From an uncultured Brevibacillus sp. (lineage in GTDB: Bacteria; Bacillota; Bacilli; Brevibacillales; Brevibacillaceae), in NCBI RefSeq assembly GCF_947502445.1, contig NZ_CANMZW010000004.1:248001-312000 (forward strand): DNA of 64,000 nucleotides, written 5' to 3'. The position numbers and the translations under genes were made by a program. Shown one piece after another: positions 9,075 to 16,595 of the stretch. The notes beneath the pieces are model-generated. The model did not search any database, was not told the origin of the DNA, and was given only the letters and a program-made list of their open reading frames with translations. The stretch's first letter is position 1, and every line of letters begins with the position of its first letter.

Positions 9075-10241
9075 ATGAAAAATTATATCGAAGAAACCTA
9101 TAAACAAGTTCGTCTGCAGGAAGGAAAACGAGTAATCGAGCAGTTTCTCATCCAGTGCTACCTGAACCCTGGCATTCCAACAAAAGAGGTGGCTCGTAAA
9201 GTGCTGCTGCCGGTACCTCTTGCGACAGCGATCAAAAAAGAACTAATCAAGGCAGGTGCCCTGCGGCAAGGAAGCGGTATCGAATGCACCGAAGGCGGCA
9301 ATGAATACGTGGAGAGCGTGCTTGGCTACGGCGGACTTGACATGGAATTACTGCAAATGCTGCTGCATGAGGGCGAGGTATGGAAAAAAGAGCTGGCGGA
9401 TCTGCTTGCAGTCATGGATGAAATTTTTTCAGCAAGACCACAGGTCGATGTTCTTATCGACCAGTCCAAATGTACGGTAGAGACAAGCTTGCACCGGGCG
9501 ATATTATGTTTGCGCGATCAGGCGCTGCTGGGGAAAAAAGTATTGTGTGTAGGGGACGACGATCTGGTGAGCGTATCGCTTGGCTTGCTGCTCAAGCGGT
9601 TGTATCCGACTGGCGGAAAGCAAACAGCGAGGATTGATGTCATTGATATAGACGAGCGGTTTTTAAGCTACATCGAGAGGGTTGCAGCAGTAAACGATCT
9701 GCCGATAACGTGTCACCGGGCTGACTTGCGGCAGCCGCTTCCGAAAAGGCTGCACGGCAAGTATGACTGCTTTTTCACGGACCCGCCGTATACGCTGCAA
9801 GGAATGTCACTCTTTATGTCGCGTGGCATCAGTGCTCTGAAGAAACAAAAGGGCCTGTCCATTTTTCTTTCCTTTGCCCACAAGTCTCCCGATTTTACGC
9901 TGGCGATGCAGCAGGAGTTTGTACTGGCGGGGGTGACGGTGCGCGAGGTGATCAGCCATTTCAATGAATACGAAGGGGCACAGATGATAGGAAATCACGG
10001 ACAGATGATTGTACTATCGACCACGGAGATGACGATGCCAAGAATGCCGCATGCTTTCCGGGATGCCCTTTATACGGGAGAAGAAAAACAAACACTGCGC
10101 ACGTATCGCTGCAAACGCTGTGATGAGTCTGTTCGGGTGGGCTCCAAGGGAAAGATGACGACGATAGAAGAACTGAAAAAGAGGGGCTGCCCTCGTTGCA
10201 AAAACAAAACCTTTGAACTGATCTCACGAAAACGGCTCTAG
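9075..10241 (+). CDS. bpsA: N4-bis(aminopropyl)spermidine synthase (branched polyamine synthase)
   Basis: A 388-residue protein of the BpsA (DUF43) family, described from Thermococcus kodakarensis, which adds two aminopropyl groups from decarboxylated S-adenosylmethionine to spermidine N4. An N-terminal winged-helix domain (TKEVARKVLLPVPLATAIKK) precedes a Rossmann aminopropyltransferase domain. The family signature GDDD is at residues 160-163 and the DPPYT substrate motif at 236-240 (CFFTDPPYTLQGMSLFM). The C-terminus has two CxxC pairs (YRCKRCDE and RGCPRCKN), a likely zinc ribbon. The ATG at 9075 is chosen because upstream in-frame sequence overlaps the terminator at 8959-8986. Family membership is firm; the exact product in this organism is inferred. 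Confidence 0.8.
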   Translation: MKNYIEETYKQVRLQEGKRVIEQFLIQCYLNPGIPTKEVARKVLLPVPLATAIKKELIKAGALRQGSGIECTEGGNEYVESVLGYGGLDMELLQMLLHEGEVWKKELADLLAVMDEIFSARPQVDVLIDQSKCTVETSLHRAILCLRDQALLGKKVLCVGDDDLVSVSLGLLLKRLYPTGGKQTARIDVIDIDERFLSYIERVAAVNDLPITCHRADLRQPLPKRLHGKYDCFFTDPPYTLQGMSLFMSRGISALKKQKGLSIFLSFAHKSPDFTLAMQQEFVLAGVTVREVISHFNEYEGAQMIGNHGQMIVLSTTEMTMPRMPHAFRDALYTGEEKQTLRTYRCKRCDESVRVGSKGKMTTIEELKKRGCPRCKNKTFELISRKRL

Positions 10242-10306
10242 CCCAGCCGATTTTTCAAATGAGACTCTACTGATTGTCCATTTGTAGTGGTGAGAAGGGG
10301 GACAGA

Positions 10307-10593
10307 ATGGGCAAGACAAAGCGTTTGCGGCACTGCGAATCGTGACCGGTGTCATTTTTCTGATGCATGGACTCGCCAAGCTGTAGAAAGGGATGGACAC
10401 GGTTACAGCCATGTTTGTCGACCTCGGGTTACCGGGCTGGCTCGCCTATCCTGTGCTCGTGATTGAGCTAATTGGTGGGCTTGCCCTGATACTGGGGCTG
10501 GCGGCAATTATGACGGGAGCAATCGTCACGGTAAAATGGAAACGGTTTTATTGGCGGATCTGGAATAAACACAAAAAGGAGTTGCCGTTATAA
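10307..10593 (+). pseudogene. DoxX-family membrane protein, broken
   Basis: After ATG at 10307 (MGKTK) a one-base shift leads into FAALRIVTGVIFLMHGLAKL, then a TAG stop near 10384, then KGMDTVTAMFVDLGLPGWLA and YPVLVIELIGGLALILGLAA. This is the DoxX family, small four-helix membrane proteins linked to redox stress. The later helices are shortened (GAIVTVKWKRFYWR). Frameshift, stop and internal deletion show it is dead. A hairpin at 10581-10602 follows, probably a relic of the island repeat. Confidence 0.6.
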
Positions 10594-10627
10594 AACGGCA
10601 GCCTTTGTTAAACTCCATTAAAAAAAA

Positions 10628-10656
10628 TTGACACAAAACCGTCCGGACGGTATAGT
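10628..10656 (+). promoter_or_regulatory. Strong sigma-A promoter with TetR operator in the spacer
   Basis: TTGACA at 10628-10633, a 17-base spacer and TATAGT at 10651-10656 form a near-consensus promoter. The spacer holds the perfect 14-base palindrome ACCGTCCGGACGGT at 10638-10651. A repressor bound there would block RNA polymerase. The first gene downstream is a TetR regulator, so autoregulation of the TetR-SMR operon is the natural reading. Confidence 0.85.
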
Positions 10657-10675
10657 AAATATTGAGGTGATTCAT

Positions 10676-11206
10676 GTGAATAGTAATTCAAAACGTAATA
10701 GTATCTTATCGTCTGCTGCGTGTATTGTTAAAAATCACGGAATCGAGAAGCTTACGCTTGAATTCGTTGCTTCTGAAGCAGGTATAAGTAAAGGCGGCTT
10801 ACTCCACCACTTTCCGAATAAGGAAGCTTTATTTAAAGGTATGGTGGAGATGTTAACAAACGATTTTGGAACTGATGTTCAAAATAGGGTGATCCAAGAC
10901 CCTATTGATAATGGGAAGTGGAGTCGAGCCTACTTACAATCAATCATTGAAGATAATGAAGAAAATAATGGAATTAACGCAGAAATCATTGCCGGCCTCT
11001 TTAAAAAAGGCTTACTCGGAGAGCTTCAAAGCCAGTATTCATTTTGGCAAAAAAACTTAGGAAACGATGGAATCGATCCTGTTATTTCATCTATTGTTAG
11101 GTTGGCAGCGGATGGCTTATGGTTTTCTGAAATGTTTGGATTAGGAAAGTTAGATGATGAATTACGCGAAAAAGTAATCCAAAAATTATTACTCATGACT
11201 AAATAG
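10676..11206 (+). CDS. TetR-family repressor of SMR efflux gene
   Basis: A 176-residue regulator. The helix-turn-helix reads KLTLEFVASEAGISKGGLLH followed by HFPNKEALFKGMV, matching the TetR_N domain. The C-terminal helical domain would bind the inducer. Translation most likely begins at GTG 10676 because GAGGTGAT lies at the right distance before it; the longer frame begins inside the -35 box. It is followed after 12 bases by an SMR transporter gene, and its own promoter carries a 14-base palindrome. Together they resemble qacR/ebr-type multidrug sensing pairs. Confidence 0.85.
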   Translation: MNSNSKRNSILSSAACIVKNHGIEKLTLEFVASEAGISKGGLLHHFPNKEALFKGMVEMLTNDFGTDVQNRVIQDPIDNGKWSRAYLQSIIEDNEENNGINAEIIAGLFKKGLLGELQSQYSFWQKNLGNDGIDPVISSIVRLAADGLWFSEMFGLGKLDDELREKVIQKLLLMTK

Positions 11207-11218
11207 GAGGGGCCTACA

Positions 11219-11566
11219 TTGAATCCATTTTTATTATTGACGATAGCTGTTTTATCTGAGGTATTTGCAAGTTCGATGCTTAAGCTGTCGGACGGTTTTA
11301 AGAAGTTATTTCCGTCCATTGGTGTCATCATTGGTTTTTGTTTAGCTTTCTATACCCTTTCTTTAGCTCTTAAATCGATACCACTAGGCATGGCATATGC
11401 TATATGGTCGGGTGTAGGTACAGCTTTAACTGCGTTAATTGGTATACTGGTTTGGGGAGACCCATTTAATAATATTACAATACTAAGTATTGCAATAATA
11501 ATCGGAGGAGTAGTTTTATTAAACTTTTCTAATCATCCAGAAAAAGAAGTTGAAGCATTGAGCTAA
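11219..11566 (+). CDS. Small multidrug resistance (SMR) transporter
   Basis: A 115-residue protein with four transmembrane helices. The first helix contains Glu14 (LLTIAVLSEVFASSMLKLSD), the essential proton/drug-binding residue of EmrE and QacC. The signature WSGVGTALTALIGILVWGD is in helices 3-4. It works as a dimer that exports cationic compounds in exchange for protons. The start is TTG 11219 behind AGGAGGGG. It is co-transcribed with the TetR gene. Whether its substrates are quaternary ammonium compounds or guanidinium-like is not decided by sequence. Confidence 0.9.
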   Translation: MNPFLLLTIAVLSEVFASSMLKLSDGFKKLFPSIGVIIGFCLAFYTLSLALKSIPLGMAYAIWSGVGTALTALIGILVWGDPFNNITILSIAIIIGGVVLLNFSNHPEKEVEALS

Positions 11567-11655
11567 CGGGCTCGATAGCTTAGCAAATACATCAGAGGCT
11601 GCTGGAGTTTATCCAGCAGCCTTGTTAAGCTAAAGGGCAGATTAGTGTAACTACA
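11560..11655 (+). repeat. Island repeat, copy D (complete)
   Basis: Left box GCTAACGGGCTCGATAGCT at 11562-11580, hairpin GGCTGCTGG-AGTTTAT-CCAGCAGCC at 11597-11621, right box AAGCTAAAGGGCAGATTAGT at about 11627-11646. The left box supplies the stop codon of the SMR gene (AGC TAA), so the repeat abuts or replaced the original gene end. The best example of the whole unit. Confidence 0.7.
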
Positions 11656-11722
11656 GTTTTAATTGATTTGTTTTTTATACTGTTATGTTTGTACATTATA
11701 ATGAACAAAAGGGGGTTATTTC

Positions 11723-11938
11723 TTGGATGGTATTCACATCAGGATAGGACACAACTTGCAACGTGTGAGAAAGCAAAGGCAATTAAGCTTAGATAAAATG
11801 GCAGATTTAACTGCGGATGGTGCGGGTGCTTCAAAAGTCCAAGCATATGAAAGGGCAGGGGAAAAAGCGGGGCAGGAAAAAACGAAAATGACAGGGTTGG
11901 ACTTATGTGACAAAATAGGTATAATATCAAATTTTTAA
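11723..11938 (+). pseudogene. XRE-type helix-turn-helix regulator, decayed
   Basis: After a TTG start preceded by AAAGGGGG, the first 28 residues (IRIGHNLQRVRKQRQLSLDK followed by MADLT) are a typical XRE/Cro DNA-binding start. The rest (ADGAGASKVQAYERAGEKAG) no longer matches the second half of the helix-turn-helix, which normally continues VSKAMLSQIERG. A frame change or substitution has ruined it. A TATAAT-like -10 lies near 11693. Confidence 0.5.
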
Positions 11939-12000
11939 GTAATTTCAGACCAAGGATAATTTATATTAGTTTTGCAAAACAGCAGATTAGGAGGTGGGCT

Positions 12001-13089
12001 ATGGGATATGATATTTCTTATACTGCGACAGGGGACAAAGTCCGGTACATTAACCTAATTGATGAAATAACAGAAACAGAATTATATGAGATTGTTGGGC
12101 TTGGGGCGTTTGATAGAATACAATGTAACTTTATACCCTCAACCACTTCATTGGAGCTGCTTAATTTATATTATTCTCAATTTCCTCAAACAGGTTTTCG
12201 GCTATTTGGGGGACGGTTAAAGGAATCTATTGATGTATCATTTCTTTCGTCGTTACCTGCTGTCCGAAAACTAGCAATTGATGATTCTTGGGGAAGAATA
12301 ACAGAAGCGGCAGCAATAGGTCAATTAAGGGAATTGGAAAGCATTGAAATCACGGCCAGAGCTATCGATAACTTTAATTTTATCAACGAATTGCCGAACA
12401 CCACAAGAAAATTTGTGTGTGAAACAAAAGCAAAAAATTTGGATTTATCCTCACTATGCCGAGTTCCCAATCTCAAAACCTTGGGGATATCTGGGTATAA
12501 GAAAAATATTGAGGCTATTGCAGAGCTTCTATTGCTTGAAGATTTGCAGTTAAAAGGCATTACCCTTGATAGCTTGGACTTTATCAATCGTATGACAAAG
12601 ATGAGCATATTAAAAATAGAATGGGGAAGCATAACGGACTATTCTGCTTTATATGGAAATCCTCAAATAAAAGCATTGCGACTTTTCCGTATTAACAATT
12701 TTACCGATACAAATTTACTAACCAGTCTACCAAATCTGCAAGCAGTTGAGTTAAGTTGGCTAAAGCATATTGAAAGTTTACCAGATTTATCGAAACATAA
12801 GCATCTGCGCCATGTTTCACTGGACACTATGAAATCTTTAACTGATTTATCAGGGTTGGAATGTGTGGAGAGTTTAGGAAGTGTTTCTTTTTTCTCTTGT
12901 CCATCTGCATTTGAGCCGGAAAATATTTTACCTGTTTTAAGAAATTCATCTGTACAGCAATGTTCTTTTTACACATCCAGTCAAAAGAAAAATGACCGTA
13001 TTTCAGAGTTGATATTGAAAAGCGGGAAACGAGATAAACACAATTCTCAATTTATAACTGAGATGTTGTATCCTGAACTGTACGAGTGA
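12001..13089 (+). CDS. Leucine-rich-repeat-like protein
   Basis: A 362-residue protein without signal peptide or membrane segment, so probably cytoplasmic. From about residue 75 it shows irregular leucine-rich repeats of 22-25 residues, for example LRELESIEITARAIDNFNFI, VPNLKTLGISGYKKNIEAIA and LPNLQAVELSWLKHIESLPD. The first 70 residues (MGYDISYTATGDKVRYINLI) form a separate domain. AT-rich codon use differs from the biosynthetic clusters. A strong AGGAGGTG precedes the ATG. Such repeats mediate protein binding. In this island it could be an immunity or accessory protein; the function is not known. Confidence 0.75.
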   Translation: MGYDISYTATGDKVRYINLIDEITETELYEIVGLGAFDRIQCNFIPSTTSLELLNLYYSQFPQTGFRLFGGRLKESIDVSFLSSLPAVRKLAIDDSWGRITEAAAIGQLRELESIEITARAIDNFNFINELPNTTRKFVCETKAKNLDLSSLCRVPNLKTLGISGYKKNIEAIAELLLLEDLQLKGITLDSLDFINRMTKMSILKIEWGSITDYSALYGNPQIKALRLFRINNFTDTNLLTSLPNLQAVELSWLKHIESLPDLSKHKHLRHVSLDTMKSLTDLSGLECVESLGSVSFFSCPSAFEPENILPVLRNSSVQQCSFYTSSQKKNDRISELILKSGKRDKHNSQFITEMLYPELYE

Positions 13090-13207
13090 TGAATTTGTAT
13101 CTGTAGCTTCCTATTATGAGTATAATGCGAAGTAAACATATTCCATAAAAGGATATAAGCGGTTTATCCTTATGTAGAACTACCCTCAAATTGCGCCGCT
13201 ACGCCTA

Positions 13208-13279
13208 TCCAGCCAGTCAAGGGACGAGTAGTATTTTGCTGACGCAAAATCTCCACTCTTAAATCCTTGACTGGCTGGA
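13208..13279. repeat. 72-bp nested hairpin with 15-bp perfect stem
   Basis: TCCAGCCAGTCAAGG (13208-13222) is exactly complementary to CCTTGACTGGCTGGA (13265-13279). Inside is a second hairpin ATTTTGC-TGAC-GCAAAAT. No gene is seen in 13090-13374. Stable structure without a T-run suggests an insertion relic or structured RNA rather than a simple terminator. Confidence 0.45.
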
Positions 13280-13372
13280 CTTTTGCCGTGTCATGGCCTT
13301 GCCGAATACGGGGAACAGGATAAGAAAATCAGTCCCGTTTTCGTCTGCACCATTGTACGGCAAAACCATTCG

Positions 13373-13449
13373 TTGAACTAACGGGTACGATAGCTGAATA
13401 AACTAGGCCAGTCTAACACTTTATTTTTGTGTTTTGACTGGCCTTTTTG
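13373..13449 (+). repeat. Island repeat, copy E with terminator hairpin
   Basis: Left box ACTAACGGGTACGATAGCTG (13378-13397), then the hairpin AGGCCAGTC ... GACTGGCC followed by TTTTTGT. No right box. Its hairpin, including the loop, is nearly the same as in copy L at 38.5 kb. Confidence 0.65.
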
Positions 13450-13689
13450 TATTTTATGAGACTGCCTTTTCGCAGAACAGCTGCCATCTGTCCGTTTTGT
13501 TGAAGTGGACGAGCCGGAAGGCTAAGACCGGGGCGGGCTGGGATCGACGGAGGTAAAGTGGACGCATTCACCGTTTTTTGTCGACATAGACGTTTGTGCA
13601 CTCTTCGGAACAATGACGAGTCCAAGCGCTTCCTTCTTGCCGCTTATAAGGGACGGAAAGCTTGTAATATGAATAATCGGCATAGGAAT

Positions 13690-14127
13690 CTAACCATTCC
13701 TGCAATTGTCGCAATACACGTACCAGCGGCCTTTTTTGTGGTCAAACAAACGTTGCTTGATTTCTGCATTGATCCAATCCAGTTCATGCAGATTCAGCAT
13801 TTTGTCCGACTACACTTTATTGGCCGCGAGTATAAGGTATTGGCAGATCCATTGCATAGTTTTAGCATCAATCAGGTCTCCATTTTCATCCATAAGTACA
13901 ATGGTTTCGCGATCAAGGTCACATGTAATCTGAAACGAAACATTAAGCATCCTCTCCTCTTCTTCAAGGGGAATAGGGATATAACACGAATGATGGTCAT
14001 AGTTTCCTCCTAGGAGATTTTCTAGGCTGGTAATACATTCCCCGGAACTATGTAATTCCCTGTCGGCAATAGCTATTACTACCCGGAAACGGAGCACCCT
14101 ACTTTGAAATGTGTACTTGGTTTCCAA
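13690..14127 (-). pseudogene. Unrecognised protein relic
   Basis: On the reverse strand a 105-residue frame (from 14127) reads RFRVVIAIADRELHSSGECI and SFQITCDLDRETIVLMDENG, then stops at 13810. The same frame continues after the stop with SDKMLNLHELDWINAEIKQR and LFDHKKGRWYVYCDNCRNG to another stop at 13690. The composition is protein-like on both sides of the stop. I do not recognise the family. The gene appears to be interrupted by one stop codon, or may be two small genes. The opposite strand frames look like shadows. Confidence 0.3.
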
Positions 14128-14205
14128 CTTGTTTTCAACCAGTTTTCAATTTATCGAAGATGATCGAATGGGATTGGGAGTTTAAGCGGTATCAACCATA
14201 TATAA

Positions 14206-14269
14206 GGTAAAATGGTAAAATGGTAAAATAGGGTTGTCGACTCCAGAAAAAAGGGGGTCGACTTTTTTT
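14206..14269 (+). terminator. Triplicated 8-mer and terminator in the leader of cluster 1
   Basis: GGTAAAAT occurs three times in tandem at 14206-14229. Directly after it GTCGAC (14236-14241) pairs with GTCGAC (14257-14262), the stem being extended by CC/GG, followed by TTTTTTT. No gene lies upstream on this strand, so the terminator may belong to the leader of the KAS III gene at 14375 and act as an attenuator, or it may block read-through from the left. Confidence 0.6.
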
Positions 14270-14374
14270 GTCGAATGTCGAAAGGGGGTACCACAAAAAT
14301 GTAGTACTGTTACGGTCACTTCCGCACCACTAGAATGGGATTATATCGAACAATGGAAAAAGCGGGGGATCGTC

Positions 14375-15376
14375 ATGCAAACGCGACGTGTCAAAATACT
14401 CGGCACCGGAAAATATGTGCCCCGTCGAATCGTGACGGATGAAGAAATGGATGCGCGCCTAGGGACACCGCCTGGCTGGGTCCGCAAAACGACGGATGTT
14501 GTCGCGCGCCATTTTGCAGGGGATGGGGAGACCGCATCGTATATGGGAGCGCGAGCAGCGGCAGATGCTCTTGCAGCAGCGGGAATACGTACCTCGGACA
14601 TCGATTGTCTCGTATGTACGAGCGGGACGAAAGAACAGGCACTGCCCAGCACGGCCTCCTTCATCCAGAAAGCGCTCGGGGAAGAGATGTCTGGTGTTCC
14701 TTCATTTGATATTGATGCGACATGTCTCAGCTTCCTCACCGGTCTAGATGTGATGTCTTATATGGTAGATGCAGGGCGTTACCGTTATGTGCTGCTTGTG
14801 TCGACCGAGATCGCTTCAGTCGGACTGAACTGGAATGAGAAAGAAAGCGCCGGATTGTTTGGAGACGGTGCGGCTGCCGTCGTCATTGGCCCGTCCGAGA
14901 GAGAAGACGCTTCTCATATCATAGGCGCTTTGATTCGAACATACAGCAAAGGGGCGAGGCTGTCGGAAATACGCGGCGGCGGCACGCGCATACATCCGCG
15001 CGAGCATAATGCGCAGACGGAAACAGATTTTTTATTTCATATGGATGGGCAGGCGATTTTCAAAATGGCTTCGAAGCTTCTTCCTGGATTTGTGGAAGAA
15101 CTGCTGGCACCGACTGGAACTCGAATGGGCGATTTTAAAGCGGTCATACCGCATCAAGGAAGCGCAATGGCCATGCGGCTCCTGCGGAAAAAGCTCGGAA
15201 TATCCGAAGAGCAGCTGATATATATTACCCCGAATCATGGCAACACGATTGCCGCATCGATTCCAATGGGACTTCATGAGGCGGTACGCCAAAGAAAGGT
15301 GCAGCGCGGGGACAGGGTACTGCTGATCGGTACGGCGGCCGGATTATCGCTCGGAGGGATGATCCTTGATTATTGA
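14375..15376 (+). CDS. KAS III-like (FabH/OleA-type) synthase, cluster 1
   Basis: A 333-residue thiolase-fold condensing enzyme. Cys117 (DIDATCLSF), His260 (VIPHQGSAM) and Asn290 (TPNHGNTIAAS) form the Cys-His-Asn triad of beta-ketoacyl-ACP synthase III, and GLSLGGM closes the C-terminus. It should be acylated on Cys117 and condense the acyl group with a second acyl thioester. The ATG at 14375 is chosen over longer in-frame starts because the paralogue at 46260 begins at the equivalent residue and GGGGG lies before it. The last 11 bases overlap the ATP-grasp gene. It is a specialised paralogue rather than the housekeeping FabH, judging by its neighbours. Substrates are unknown. Confidence 0.85.
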   Translation: MQTRRVKILGTGKYVPRRIVTDEEMDARLGTPPGWVRKTTDVVARHFAGDGETASYMGARAAADALAAAGIRTSDIDCLVCTSGTKEQALPSTASFIQKALGEEMSGVPSFDIDATCLSFLTGLDVMSYMVDAGRYRYVLLVSTEIASVGLNWNEKESAGLFGDGAAAVVIGPSEREDASHIIGALIRTYSKGARLSEIRGGGTRIHPREHNAQTETDFLFHMDGQAIFKMASKLLPGFVEELLAPTGTRMGDFKAVIPHQGSAMAMRLLRKKLGISEEQLIYITPNHGNTIAASIPMGLHEAVRQRKVQRGDRVLLIGTAAGLSLGGMILDY

Positions 15377-16595
15377 AGACGCCATTGCTAAGAGGCGATC
15401 AACGATCATGCTCACGGGGGGAAGGGCACCTGTCACTCTCGACCTGGCGCGTTCCTTTCATAACGCCGGTCACCGGGTGCTCGTTGCAGAGAGTGCGCGC
15501 TATCACGTTTGCCGCGTTTCGCGGGCGGTAGAGCGAAATTTCCTCGTTCCCGCTCCGAATACAGATACAGAGGCTTTTTTGCAAGACCTGGAATCGATCG
15601 TGACGAGCGAGCAGGTCGATGTTCTCATTCCGACTTGCGAGGAAATTTTTTTTGTAGCCAAAGGGCTGGATCGGTTACGCCGGCACTGCAAAGTATGGAC
15701 GCCTCCCATCGAACAGTTAGGAGAGCTGCATGACAAGTGGAGGTTTGTTTTGTTAGCGAGACGGCACGGATTGACGGTGCCGCGATCTGAGCTCATTTCC
15801 ACGCATGAGGAGTGGCTAACGCTTGCAGCGAAGGAACGACTGGGCGAATGCCTCGTATTGAAGCCAGCGTATTCGCGATTTGCATCGCGTGTTCTGTTTC
15901 TGTCCCGAGAGGATCACCCGGATAAAAGAAGGCGGTTTTTGGCAAATAACATGAATGCTGTGACACCACAGACGCCGTGGGTAGCGCAACAACGCATTTA
16001 TGGTCGAGATATTTGTACCTATAGCGTCGCTTTTGAAGGAGAATTGATCGCACATACAGCTTATCCGAGCCGTTACCGGATCGGTCAGGGCGCTTCCGTT
16101 TATTTTGAGCCTATCGAACACGAGAGCTCTCGAGAGTGGGTCCGCAAGTTTGTCAAGGCGACGCAATTCACTGGACAAATCGCATTCGATTTTATCGAAG
16201 AGGAAGGTGGCGGACTGTTTGCCCTGGAGTGCAATCCGAGGGCAACGAGCGGTGTACATTTGTTTGGTGCGAGTGGCGGCCTAGTGCAAGCGTTTCTGCA
16301 ACCGAACGCGCTGCAAAAATCAGGCACCGTTCTGACCCCCAAGATGTCAAGCAGGGCCATGTTGGCTGCACCAATGTTTGCGGCAGGTTTTCGAAGCATT
16401 CGCAACTTTCGCGAGCTTGGCGCTTGGAGCCGAGCTTTTCGTATAGCCCGTGACGTCGTGTATAACCCGATTGACATGCGACCTGTTGCTGAGCAGCTGC
16501 GGGTTCTGGCCGAAGCATGGCGGACAAGCAGAAAGCATGGCATTTCACTTGTTGAAGCAACAACGATCGATATCGAATGGAATGGTGATGCATGA
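15366..16595 (+). CDS. ATP-grasp family ligase, cluster 1
   Basis: A 409-residue protein. The N-terminal region (IMLTGGRAPVTLDLARSFHN and AGHRVLVAESARYHVCRVSR) is the pre-ATP-grasp fold. The ATP-grasp core has LHDKWRFVLLARRHGLTVPR, the phosphate-binding CLVLKPAYSRFASRV and the metal-binding IAFDFIEEEGGGLFALECNP with RATSGVHLF. Such enzymes join a carboxylate, activated as acyl phosphate, to an amine or other nucleophile. The TTG start at 15366 overlaps the KAS III stop by 11 bases, exactly as in the second cluster. It overlaps the next frame by 4 bases. Partner substrates are unknown. Confidence 0.8.
   Translation: MIIEDAIAKRRSTIMLTGGRAPVTLDLARSFHNAGHRVLVAESARYHVCRVSRAVERNFLVPAPNTDTEAFLQDLESIVTSEQVDVLIPTCEEIFFVAKGLDRLRRHCKVWTPPIEQLGELHDKWRFVLLARRHGLTVPRSELISTHEEWLTLAAKERLGECLVLKPAYSRFASRVLFLSREDHPDKRRRFLANNMNAVTPQTPWVAQQRIYGRDICTYSVAFEGELIAHTAYPSRYRIGQGASVYFEPIEHESSREWVRKFVKATQFTGQIAFDFIEEEGGGLFALECNPRATSGVHLFGASGGLVQAFLQPNALQKSGTVLTPKMSSRAMLAAPMFAAGFRSIRNFRELGAWSRAFRIARDVVYNPIDMRPVAEQLRVLAEAWRTSRKHGISLVEATTIDIEWNGDA

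Noticed and set aside
14206..14229. Three tandem copies of GGTAAAAT as a possible short CRISPR or iteron array
   Set aside because: Units are only 8 bases with no spacers and no replication gene nearby; simple slippage repeat in a leader.
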